NCBI GenBank assembly: GCA_029379225.1
Contig: JAQYWR010000039.1
Location: 1 to 64,000, forward strand
Length of the DNA stretch: 64,000 nt
Direction of reading: 5' to 3'
Origin: Nostoc sp. S4
GTDB taxonomy: Bacteria; Cyanobacteriota; Cyanobacteriia; Cyanobacteriales; Nostocaceae
Of this stretch, positions 8,623 to 16,191 are shown one piece after another (position 1 is the first letter of the stretch; each line of letters opens with the position of its first letter). Position numbers and translations under genes: made by a program. Below the pieces are notes generated by a model, which saw nothing but the letters and a program-made list of their open reading frames with translations, was not told the DNA's origin and did no database searches.

Positions 8623-10686
8623 TTAGTGAATTGTCTGCCAAATTTTTAAAATATTTTCACCACTTCCACCGCCAGCAATAGTTTGTCCATCTGGGCTGAT
8701 GGCTACGGCATAAATATATCCTGAACCAGTTTCTAAAGTGCGGATTTTTTCTCCTGTTACCGGATTCCACAGTTTGATGGTTTTATCACTGCTGCCACTA
8801 ACAAGGGTGATGTTATTTAAAGGTGTGCTTGGCAAAAAGGCGACGGAATTAATTTTATCATTATGTCCCTTTAAAGTGTGTATTAACTTTCCCGTCTCCA
8901 CATTCCACAATTTAATTGTTTTGTCATTGCTGCCACTGGCAAGGGTTTTGCCATCAGGAGCAAAAGCAACTGAAAGAATCGCCCCGCCATTTCCCTTTAA
9001 GGTGCGGATTAACTTTCCTGTCTTTAAATTCCATAATTTTATTGTCTTGTCCCAACTACCACTGGCAAGGGTTTTGCCATCAGGACTGAAGACTACAGAT
9101 TGAACGCCATTGGCATGTCCTTCGAGAGTGCGGATTAACTTTCCTGTCTCCAGATTCCACAGTCTGATTTTCGTGTCCTTACTAGCACTACCACTAGCGA
9201 GAGTTTTGCCATCAGGACTGAAACTCACCGAGGTTACTCCGTCGGTATGTCCTTGAAGAGTGCGAATTAACTTTCCGGTTGCCAAATTCCATAATTTGAT
9301 TGTTTTGTCTGCACTCCCACTGGCGAGGGTTTTGCTATCAGGACTGAAGGCTATAGTCCAAATCCAATTGGAATGTCCTTCGAGGGTGCGGATTTCTTGT
9401 TTAGTTGCTAGATTCCATAACTTGATTGTCTTATCATCACTAGCACTACCAAGGGTTGTACCATCAGGACTGAAGGCTACAGAATTCACGTCACTGGAAT
9501 GCCCTTTGAGAGATTTAGCGAGATAAGAATTTTCTAAGACGTTTTTTTGAGAAGTGACAGGCTGAGAAATCGGCTCAGAAAACTCGCTAATTTCAGGCGA
9601 ACGAGTTTGGAAATACCAAACTCCTCCCAATCCCAATACCAAAATGCTAGTACCTAAGAGTAGTTTACTTTTGAGCTTGTTATTTAGTTTTGGTGAAACT
9701 AGTGTCGTTTCTGGGGAAGAAGCCGTAAATGTTGGTGTAAGTATAGTTGGGGGGACTAATGGTAATGGCGGTGAGAGGCTGGGTGTTAAGTCAGCGATGA
9801 CTTCTTCGGCTGATTGGTAACGCTTTTCGATATCTGGTTGCAACAGTCTATCGAAAATTTCAGCCAACTCTACAGACACAGAAATCCTGTCTTTACCAGG
9901 ACTATTTAAATATTGCTGCCAAGATCTAACCCAACCGTAACCTTGGTGTATCCACAGTTGAGATGGGCGAATCCCAGTCAGTAGATGAAAACAAGTTGCC
10001 CCCAAGCTGAATAAATCACTGGCTGGGTAAGCTTTGCCTTCTTGCATTTGTTCGAGTGCTGTGTAACCGTGTGAGCCAATGACAGTGCCAATTTTAGTCT
10101 GCACAGTTGCTGTTAGCTGCTTGGAGGCTCCAAAATCAATTAACACCAATCGCCCGTCACTTTGACGGCGAATAATATTTTGTGGCTTGATATCCCGGTG
10201 AATTACTCCTCGTACATGAATAAACGTCAGCAAAGGCAGTAAATCTAACAAAAGTTCTCGAATTTGTTTTTCGTTATAATTTCCCTGCGTCCCCCATTCC
10301 TTGAGTAAGTTTTGCCCGTCAATAAACTGCTGTACTAAAAATAAATAGCCATTTTGTTCAAAATAAGCCAACAAAGTTGGAATTTGTGGATGTTCTGCCA
10401 GTTGTTGAAGTCGGCTGGCTTCTTGTTTAAATAGTTCAACGGCCTTTGTTAGCGGCCCAGTTCCGTGAAGTTTTGGTGCAAATTGCTTGACAACACAGCA
10501 TTCATTTAGTTTGTGTACATCTTCTGCCAGATAGGTTCTGCCAAATCCGCCCTCATCTGACAATACCCGAGTGGGACGATAGCGACCTCCCAGTAGGGGT
10601 AGCAATTCGGCTTGACAACTGTGACAATAGTTGTTTTTCTCAGGATTCAGGGGTTTTTGGCAATCGGGATTCACACAACAAACCAT
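8623..10686 (-). CDS. Ser/Thr protein kinase with C-terminal WD40 propeller
   Basis: 687 residues. The N-terminus has a zinc-ribbon-like Cys pattern (C4, C9, C21, C24). A Hanks-type kinase domain follows (about 33-300) with HRDIKPQN (about 161) and IDFGASKQ (about 182). A proline-rich linker leads to one membrane segment (about 337-356, LLLGTSILVLGLGGVWYF). Seven WD40 repeats (about 390-687), each with GHxxxVxSVxFSPDG and a KTIKLWN-like end, should form a propeller, here probably extracytoplasmic. The layout suggests a membrane sensor kinase with the propeller binding a ligand or protein; the target is unknown. The near-identical repeats are also visible at DNA level. It is monocistronic and divergent from the PPC-domain gene. 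Confidence 0.94.
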   Translation of the reverse strand: MVCCVNPDCQKPLNPEKNNYCHSCQAELLPLLGGRYRPTRVLSDEGGFGRTYLAEDVHKLNECCVVKQFAPKLHGTGPLTKAVELFKQEASRLQQLAEHPQIPTLLAYFEQNGYLFLVQQFIDGQNLLKEWGTQGNYNEKQIRELLLDLLPLLTFIHVRGVIHRDIKPQNIIRRQSDGRLVLIDFGASKQLTATVQTKIGTVIGSHGYTALEQMQEGKAYPASDLFSLGATCFHLLTGIRPSQLWIHQGYGWVRSWQQYLNSPGKDRISVSVELAEIFDRLLQPDIEKRYQSAEEVIADLTPSLSPPLPLVPPTILTPTFTASSPETTLVSPKLNNKLKSKLLLGTSILVLGLGGVWYFQTRSPEISEFSEPISQPVTSQKNVLENSYLAKSLKGHSSDVNSVAFSPDGTTLGSASDDKTIKLWNLATKQEIRTLEGHSNWIWTIAFSPDSKTLASGSADKTIKLWNLATGKLIRTLQGHTDGVTSVSFSPDGKTLASGSASKDTKIRLWNLETGKLIRTLEGHANGVQSVVFSPDGKTLASGSWDKTIKLWNLKTGKLIRTLKGNGGAILSVAFAPDGKTLASGSNDKTIKLWNVETGKLIHTLKGHNDKINSVAFLPSTPLNNITLVSGSSDKTIKLWNPVTGEKIRTLETGSGYIYAVAISPDGQTIAGGGSGENILKIWQTIH

Positions 10687-11186
10687 ACTGGGAATCCATT
10701 TCCATATTGGGGTATATATTCATCTTAAGTCATGCAGTATAATCTCTCTTGTTAGTCAATCTCACTGAGATACCATCCAAATCGCCAATTTCCTTACTTC
10801 ATCAGGTATTTAACAATTTAAATAACTTAAAAAAGTTTTGTTTGAATGATGCATTTTGATGAATTGATTGGTGTCAATCTGAAATATTTATGTATACATT
10901 CTCAATTTACTCGTGCGGCAGAATTTGCCTCAGTTTGGCGAAAATATCTCAGCAAAAATCCGAAAAGCAGTAATTTCAGTTTGTAGCTCAGTATATACCT
11001 ACTAATTTATGATTTACTCTAGAAGTCTAAACTGAAGTCAGAATTTAGAACTCAGACTAGTTAAAGAATCAAGACGCTAAATTTAAATTTAGCATCAAAA
11101 TATCAAATTGATTTACTGATAAAAAACAAAAAACATGAAATTAAACCCTTAAATCTAAAATTTTTTTCAAAATTAGGAGCGTAATT
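10687..11186. other. Divergent intergenic region, 500 bp
   Basis: AT-rich spacer between two divergent genes, so it must hold both promoters. I could not fix a -35/-10 pair with confidence. It contains one small open frame (10846-10986, listed separately) and no repeats that I can see. AGGAGCGTAATT just before ATG 11187 gives a clear ribosome binding site for the PPC-domain gene. Confidence 0.6.
10846..10986 (+). CDS. Possible small protein, 46 residues, unknown
   Basis: Open frame starting with tandem ATGs at 10846 and 10849 and ending at TAG 10984-10986. The product is MMHFDELIGVNLKYLCIHSQ followed by a basic FTRAAEFASVWRKYLSKNPK segment. It has balanced codon use and amphipathic character, but no Shine-Dalgarno sequence is evident upstream and I recognise no family. 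It may be a chance frame. Confidence 0.2.
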   Translation: MMHFDELIGVNLKYLCIHSQFTRAAEFASVWRKYLSKNPKSSNFSL

Positions 11187-12410
11187 ATGTTAATAGAAAA
11201 CAACTATCGTCGTAAATTGAGTAACATTTTAATTTGTTGCTTGAGTAGTAGTTTGTTGATTGCAAGTAATGTGCTACCTATCAGTGCTTTAGTGAAATCT
11301 CAAAATTCTCAAGACTTTATAATTGCTAAATCACCAGATGAGAGACAGCCAGAAGCAGTAGAAAAAGGAATTGAGCAAATTCCTGCTTCTCAAGCCTCAA
11401 TATCTCCGAGACGGAAGCAATCTATTGAGTCACCAATACAGAATCGCAGTATATCGTCTAATACAGAAAATTATCGGCGCTCCTCTAGTGCTTCAAACAA
11501 TGGCTCTGGTTCTAGCTCGTCTGGACGTAGAGCTTCTAACTCAAATGCTAATAATCGTGCTAGTAATAACTCTGGTTCTAGCTCGTCTGGACGTGGGGCT
11601 TCTTCTTACTCAAATGCCAATCGTTCTAACGCTGGCTCAAGGACAGTTCGTAAGCCAACTCATAACGTAACTACAGTTAACAACCAAAGTATTGAGAATT
11701 CACCAACACCTGCTTACAAAGAGATTAACTTTGTAGATGTTGCATTGGGGATTCTAGATAGAAATGACTTTCACTCTCAAGGTAGATATTTTAATTTCTA
11801 CGAGTTTGAGGGAAGAGAAAATCAATTAGTCCAAATTAGACTTGTTGGCAGTAATGATACGCGCAAAACAAATAACTTGAGTTTAAAACCCTTATTATTT
11901 TTGCACGATCCTGATAATAATATCATTGTTAAAAAAGGTAGTTGGGACAAAAACAGTGATGGTGATGATGCATTCATTTTTGCACGGTTGCCTGTGAGTG
12001 GTACTTACAAAATTGCAGTTACTAGCCAAGATCCTGGAGAAATAGGTCGCTATAGTTTAGCTCTAAGGAATGATAGAGCTAGCTATACTTTAGATGAATC
12101 AGGTCAACTAACTGCCAAAAGTTCAACCTTGAAACAAAATGGAGGAGCTTACAATGTTTCTAATTTTCAAGGTAGAAAAAATCAGCTTGTAAGTATTCGT
12201 GTAGATAGTGTTGATGAAGAGTTTTCTCCTTACGTAACCTTACTCAATTCTAAAGGACAGACGATCGCTGTAGATAAAGACAAAGACAAAGCTGGCGTGT
12301 ATACTGCTTTAATTGACCGAGCGAGGTTACCTGAGGATGATACTTACTATGTAGTTGTTACTTCCAAGAATCCACAGGAACACGGTAAATATAGATTGAC
12401 TATTTTCTGA
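11187..12410 (+). CDS. Secreted protein with two PPC domains
   Basis: 407 residues. An N-terminal signal segment (about residues 8-37, ILICCLSSSLLIASNVLPISALV) is followed by a Ser/Asn-rich low-complexity linker with a duplicated NSGSSSSGR block. Two bacterial pre-peptidase C-terminal (PPC) domains come next (about 180-295 and 300-407); each ends with a YxLxL/F strand after DxGEIGRYSLAL or NPQEHGKYRLTIF. PPC domains usually sit behind secreted proteases, but no peptidase domain is present here, so it is probably a cell-surface or exported binding protein. A strong terminator follows. Confidence 0.85.
   Translation: MLIENNYRRKLSNILICCLSSSLLIASNVLPISALVKSQNSQDFIIAKSPDERQPEAVEKGIEQIPASQASISPRRKQSIESPIQNRSISSNTENYRRSSSASNNGSGSSSSGRRASNSNANNRASNNSGSSSSGRGASSYSNANRSNAGSRTVRKPTHNVTTVNNQSIENSPTPAYKEINFVDVALGILDRNDFHSQGRYFNFYEFEGRENQLVQIRLVGSNDTRKTNNLSLKPLLFLHDPDNNIIVKKGSWDKNSDGDDAFIFARLPVSGTYKIAVTSQDPGEIGRYSLALRNDRASYTLDESGQLTAKSSTLKQNGGAYNVSNFQGRKNQLVSIRVDSVDEEFSPYVTLLNSKGQTIAVDKDKDKAGVYTALIDRARLPEDDTYYVVVTSKNPQEHGKYRLTIF
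11496..11606 (+). repeat. Internal duplication in the Ser/Asn-rich linker
   Basis: The sequence CTCTGGTTCTAGCTCGTCTG with its GACGT extension occurs twice, near 11502 and 11569, within the PPC-domain gene. It encodes the repeated SGSSSSGR block and probably arose by slippage or unequal recombination. Confidence 0.7.
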
Positions 12411-12473
12411 GGTAATTTGGTTCATTTGTCAGTTAATATATCAATCTTATTTAATTTGTCAAAATGTCCAAAT

Positions 12474-12510
12474 CCCCCACTTCTTTGATAAGTGGGGGAG
12501 CTAATTTTTT
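12474..12510 (+). terminator. Rho-independent terminator of the PPC-domain gene
   Basis: Perfect 9-bp stem CCCCCACTT / AAGTGGGGG (12474-12482 with 12490-12498), 7-nt loop, followed a few bases later by a run of six T. It lies about 65 bp after the stop codon. Confidence 0.85.
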
Positions 12511-12596
12511 ACTAAGTTAGTTGAATGTTGCTAACAAAACAGCTACTCTACTAACTTTGTATTCAATTCAGATGAAACCCGCTGTGATTCTAAATT

Positions 12597-13037
12597 TCAC
12601 AAAATATCTGCCAACTTTACCAACAGACTATTTGCTAGATCGAGTAACCTGATATCATCCGCATGCTCAAGATTTTGATCGCAAGTTAAGAGATTTGTTA
12701 CAGCAGACAACCTGTCATATACTTCAGGATTGCTCCAATATTCTTCTAAATTTACTGCAAAATCAAATAGCGATCGCTCTCCCAAATACTCCCTAACTCT
12801 TACAGCTACATGATCATCACTTACCAAAAATTCTTTAATAGCATCTAATCGAGAATTACCTAAGATTTCATCATTTCCCCAGGTTTCTAACCAATCTCCA
12901 TCTATATCTTCAACATAAAAGTTGACAAAATCAACACCGTAAGTTAACCAGTTTTGTTGCATTTGTCTAGCTATTGCTAAAGCTTCGACAAAATTATTTA
13001 CATCGTTGTAGGTGTGAGTTTCTCTTTTATTAGCCAT
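12597..13037 (-). CDS. Acidic hypothetical protein, second gene of a two-gene cassette
   Basis: 146 residues from ATG 13037 (MANKRETHTYNDVNNFVEAL); an upstream in-frame ATG at 13079 would add 14 hydrophobic residues that do not look like part of the fold. The protein is acidic and probably all-alpha in its second half, with a DFVNFYVEDIDGDWLETWG block in the middle. No family is recognised. It lies just downstream of the nuclease-like gene on the same strand (28-70 bp gap depending on the start), so the two are probably co-transcribed. A role as partner, inhibitor or immunity protein of the upstream product is only inference from the layout. Confidence 0.7.
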   Translation of the reverse strand: MANKRETHTYNDVNNFVEALAIARQMQQNWLTYGVDFVNFYVEDIDGDWLETWGNDEILGNSRLDAIKEFLVSDDHVAVRVREYLGERSLFDFAVNLEEYWSNPEVYDRLSAVTNLLTCDQNLEHADDIRLLDLANSLLVKLADIL

Positions 13038-13106
13038 AAAAGCTGTAATGAGCAGGTAAGTATGTAGGCTAGAATACAAATCTTTTAAATCAAAATCCGG
13101 AGGGGA

Positions 13107-13817
13107 TCAGAAAAATTTTAAATATTTGCCACCAGAAAGATAATCACTGTTATACAAGGCTACGTTGACTAATTGGTTAACAAAATTAGTATCCTTAGGA
13201 TTGTAACTTAAGAACAATCCTCTCTCTATTTCCCACGATCGCAGTGTATTTTGCCAAGCTTGGTACTTTTGTTGATTAAGTTCTTCACTGACACTGGTAA
13301 CTTGAATGCAAAGCGGTTGATTGTTACGATTACTAACAATTAGATCTGTCGCCATAGAGAGGTCGGCAATATAACGCTGCCAAAAACTACCTTCTCGCTG
13401 AACAATATCTTGGGCTATATTTCTAATAATATCATCATCACCCTGATTAAATTCACCTGCCATCAATTTTTGTTTCCAAATATAAAACTTGGAATCATTT
13501 GCATTAATCCATTTCGGAAAAAGATAACCATACCAATATCTTTCAATGGGCGTCATTTGCTCAAATTTTGCTTTTTGTTCTTCTGGTGAAGGTGAGGATT
13601 TTACGATCAGCCAAATTGTAGAATCCGTAATTACTTCTAGGAGAAAAGCAAGGACAAAAGGTTTAGCCGTCAGGGAACCCGGTTTGATATTCTTAACCCA
13701 ACGATTGATTTCATCTAATCTTCTCGCTAAATTAGGATCTATCGAGTCAGCTTGCTCGATGAGGGACTTGAGTTTATCCTTAATCTCTTTTGCTTGCAAA
13801 CGATGCCCTACTTTCAA
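13107..13817 (-). CDS. Hypothetical protein with nuclease-like C-terminal region
   Basis: 236 residues. The N-terminal part is helical and charged (KEIKDKLKSLIEQADSIDPN) with one hydrophobic stretch (PFVLAFLLEVITDSTIWLIV, about residues 53-72). The C-terminal part has SMATDLIVSNRNNQPLCIQV followed by TSVSEELNQQKYQAW, which has the spacing of a PD-(D/E)XK nuclease core (Asp, then hydrophobic-Q-V-T in place of E-x-K). The missing Lys makes activity uncertain. No family is recognised by name. It is the first gene of a two-gene unit with the acidic protein at 12597-13037. Confidence 0.7.
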   Translation of the reverse strand: MKVGHRLQAKEIKDKLKSLIEQADSIDPNLARRLDEINRWVKNIKPGSLTAKPFVLAFLLEVITDSTIWLIVKSSPSPEEQKAKFEQMTPIERYWYGYLFPKWINANDSKFYIWKQKLMAGEFNQGDDDIIRNIAQDIVQREGSFWQRYIADLSMATDLIVSNRNNQPLCIQVTSVSEELNQQKYQAWQNTLRSWEIERGLFLSYNPKDTNFVNQLVNVALYNSDYLSGGKYLKFF

Positions 13818-14269
13818 AAATTAATACTTTTTTCACAGTTACTCAGTAACCATTGTCAGCTTTGTGTTGAACTTTAAATCTCTATCATACGCCTTAACTG
13901 TCTATTTACTGGAAATTTTAGAATTAAAATTTGGGATTTGGGATTCGAGTTTTTGGCTACTCCTGCAAAGAAGTTATATTTTGTGTATTGTTGACAGAAT
14001 AAATTTCAAAGACGCTCTTGGATTGGCGATCGCAAATTTAAAATCTCCAAGTCCCGCAGGACGGTTACTTTACTGGGGGGACTACTCCGCAGTATTTCCG
14101 AGAGTTGTAATAACTGGTCTCAGACCCCAAGAGCCTTCGGATTCGCCAGTCACCTACGGAAGGATTTCCCTTCCCCAGTGTTGGACTCACTGCACTACTT
14201 CCTCTTTGACCCTTTCAACAAATTTGTATTTAATTAACGTAAAATGTCTATGTAAATTTACTCATTCAA
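13818..14269. other. Intergenic region with interspersed palindromic repeats, 452 bp
   Basis: No credible gene. From about 14035 to 14200 it has short GC-rich inverted pieces (CCCGCAGGACGG, GGACTACTCCGCAGT, CCTACGGAAGGATTTCCCTT) of the kind scattered through Nostoc intergenic DNA. The long open frame crossing it on the plus strand has no start signal and no protein-like composition. Confidence 0.55.
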
Positions 14270-14998
14270 TCAAATATTCTCAGGATTAATGCCCTGTAAA
14301 CGCAAAAGTTCACGTAGTCTAGCAATTTCTTGTTCTGCTTGTTGGGCGCGTTCTTCTGCTTGTTGGGCACGTAAACTTTCTTGTTGGGCTAGTTCTTCAG
14401 ATGATAGTATCAATTGATTTTCAGTAGTAAATAATCTTAATTTACCTTCATAAACTCCCAAATAAAGTTCTAACTGCTGACTCCATAAACGGCCATCAGT
14501 GGTGGGTTGAATTTCTTGATACTTTCCATCTACTAAATGAAATCCCTGAAATTCCATTGTTACCGGATTAAACCAGAAATAATCCGGTGTGCGGAAAGTA
14601 TCTTGATAAACTTGTTTTTTGAAGCCTTTATCAACTGCTGCTGTTGAATTCGACAAAATCTCCACAATTACATTTGGATATTTGCCGTCTTCTTGCCAAA
14701 CTACCCAACTTTTACGGTCTTTTTTCTCAGTTCCTAAAACTACAAAAAAGTCTGGGCCTCGGAAGTATTCTGATTTTTTCTGGTTAGGACTGTAATAAAT
14801 TGTCAAATTCCCAGAAGCATAAAAATCTTGCCTTTCTCGCCACCACGATTTCAGCAGGCGAATCAGCAAATCGATTTGGTCTCGGTGTAGGTCACTTTCC
14901 AAAGGTGGTTCGTCACTCAGTATATCGCCAGGAGGAAATATAACTTTATCTTCTGAAGTATCATCACAGATGAATTCTAAGGTAGCAGGTTCGGACAT
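14270..14998 (-). CDS. Uma2-family (PD-(D/E)XK-fold) protein
   Basis: 242 residues. The core matches the Uma2 family expanded in cyanobacteria: GPDFFVVLG (catalytic Asp), then NVIVEILSNSTAAVDKGFKK (Glu and later Lys), then a FWFNPVTMEFQGFHLVDGKY strand region. The C-terminal 45 residues are an Ala/Gln/Glu-rich coiled coil (AQQAEERAQQAEQEIARLRE) ending in LLRLQGINPENI, the usual Uma2 tail. Fold assignment is firm; cellular role and nuclease activity are unproven for the family. The heptad-repeat frame of the upstream 21-bp array overlaps its start by 22 bases. Confidence 0.9.
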   Translation of the reverse strand: MSEPATLEFICDDTSEDKVIFPPGDILSDEPPLESDLHRDQIDLLIRLLKSWWRERQDFYASGNLTIYYSPNQKKSEYFRGPDFFVVLGTEKKDRKSWVVWQEDGKYPNVIVEILSNSTAAVDKGFKKQVYQDTFRTPDYFWFNPVTMEFQGFHLVDGKYQEIQPTTDGRLWSQQLELYLGVYEGKLRLFTTENQLILSSEELAQQESLRAQQAEERAQQAEQEIARLRELLRLQGINPENI

Positions 14999-15094
14999 AA
15001 GGTAATTTTAAGAAATAAATTATCCGGTTTGAAGTTGATGACTGATGATTGATGACCGTTAAGTGTCAATAGTGGAATATTTTTTGATTTGTCA

Positions 15095-15222
15095 GTCCCT
15101 AGAGAGTCGGTGATTTGTCTCAAAGACTCATTAATGGAGTTAAAAGGTTCATTAATGGAGTTCAAAGGTTCATTAATGGAGTTCAAAGGTTCATTAATGG
15201 AGTTCAGAACCTCAATTCTCAT
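15095..15222 (-). repeat. 21-bp repeat array with open heptad frame, copy 2
   Basis: Inverted copy of the array at 292-453. On the minus strand ATG 15222 opens MRIEVLNSINEP, and about four heptads (LNSINEP, last one FNSINES) lead to LRQITDSLGTD. The start, heptads and DSL tail match copy 1, while the unit number differs. The frame stays open to 14977, overlapping the start of the Uma2 gene. Shared flanks (GGGGCATGAGAATTGAGGTT or close) show that the whole element, not just the units, was copied. Confidence 0.75.
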
Positions 15223-15251
15223 ACCTCATGCCCCAAATCTATTTCTTTCTA

Positions 15252-15358
15252 AAGGACTTCCAGAAAATAAATTAGATAATTTATTCAGATTATATTTTTC
15301 TTACTCCCCCTGCCCCCTGCTCTCAAAATGATAGGATATTTTTTATTGTCAGTCCCTA
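15252..15358. mobile_element. MITE-like element, copy 1 (about 107 bp)
   Basis: Starts AGGACTTCCAGAAAATAAAT and ends with GATATTTTTTATTGTCAGTCCCT-like sequence. The ends are imperfect inverted repeats, and the interior has a CCCCCTGCCCCC stretch. A second copy with the same ends and length lies at 59143-59248. It is non-coding. It directly follows the 21-bp array. Confidence 0.55.
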
Positions 15359-15384
15359 AGCGATCGCCCCGCAATTTACATTCA

Positions 15385-16032
15385 TTATTCCTGAAAATTT
15401 ACTAACTCGCAGATGCTTTTAAGAACTTCTAATAACTCAATTGCATCAGGAGATTGATTGAGACTTAATAATGGCATTAATTGATAAGTTGGCTGTTGTT
15501 CGCGTCTTAAATAAACAAATTGATAACGCAGTCCGTTAGTTGCCAAACCCCAAACAGATGGTTGTTGGTCTAAACTTTTAAAAGCATAAGTGAGTAATTG
15601 AGGTAAACCCTCACCCACTTCGATCGCACTATTTTTCGTTTCAATTACTAAAATCCAAAATGGCGATGCAATATTACTTTGAGGATTGTTGATTGCGAGA
15701 ATGTCCATCCGTCCGGTGATTCTTTTGTCTTCATCTTCCACAGCGATCGCAACGCTATCTTCCATTGTCAACCGAATCGGCACATCATAAAATCCTGCTA
15801 ACCGCATTAAGGGGGCAATAGTCAAAAATTTAACCAAACCTTCAGAAATTTTACCAGAGCTGAGATAACGATGATAGTCGTTTCTAATTCGCAATAAATC
15901 CTGTTGTTCAAACTCTGTCAACGTTTCTAAATTTAAGAAATCTGTGAATGAACCAATTGAAAGTTCTTCTAGTTTCAGAAAGCGATGAACATCGTTGAGA
16001 GATAGGCTACTGGCTTCGAGAATAAGTGGCAT
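15385..16032 (-). CDS. Restriction-endonuclease-like (HsdR N-terminal type) protein
   Basis: 215 residues. The central block RITGRMDILAINNPQ, then FWILVIETKNSAIEVGEGLP has the D...ExK pattern of the PD-(D/E)XK fold, followed by QLLTYAFKSLDQQPSVWGLA and TNGLRYQFVYLR, as in stand-alone type I restriction subunit-like proteins common in cyanobacteria. No helicase domain and no neighbouring methylase or specificity gene is present, so it is not a full restriction system. It is monocistronic and divergent from the acetyl-CoA synthetase gene. Confidence 0.8.
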   Translation of the reverse strand: MPLILEASSLSLNDVHRFLKLEELSIGSFTDFLNLETLTEFEQQDLLRIRNDYHRYLSSGKISEGLVKFLTIAPLMRLAGFYDVPIRLTMEDSVAIAVEDEDKRITGRMDILAINNPQSNIASPFWILVIETKNSAIEVGEGLPQLLTYAFKSLDQQPSVWGLATNGLRYQFVYLRREQQPTYQLMPLLSLNQSPDAIELLEVLKSICELVNFQE

Positions 16033-16191
16033 AGTTTTAGGAAAAGGGAGTTCGGAGTGGGGGAGATGAGGGAGACAAGGGAAATGACTAATGACAAATG
16101 ACTAATGACGCTTAACGAAAATCAAAACACAGTACAGCATAACTGGGCTAAGAATAGTTTTTAGTAACAATAGCGATCGCCTTCGTAAACT

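Noticed and set aside
8738..9526. Plus-strand open frames across the WD40 region
   Set aside because: Antisense shadows of the near-identical WD40 repeats; their apparent repeat proteins are reverse reads of the kinase gene.
13864..14289. 141-codon plus-strand frame
   Set aside because: It crosses interspersed palindromic repeats, has no ribosome site and its product is not protein-like; treated as intergenic.
15385..16032. Full type I restriction system
   Set aside because: Only a D...ExK nuclease-like domain is present; no helicase, methylase or specificity gene is nearby.
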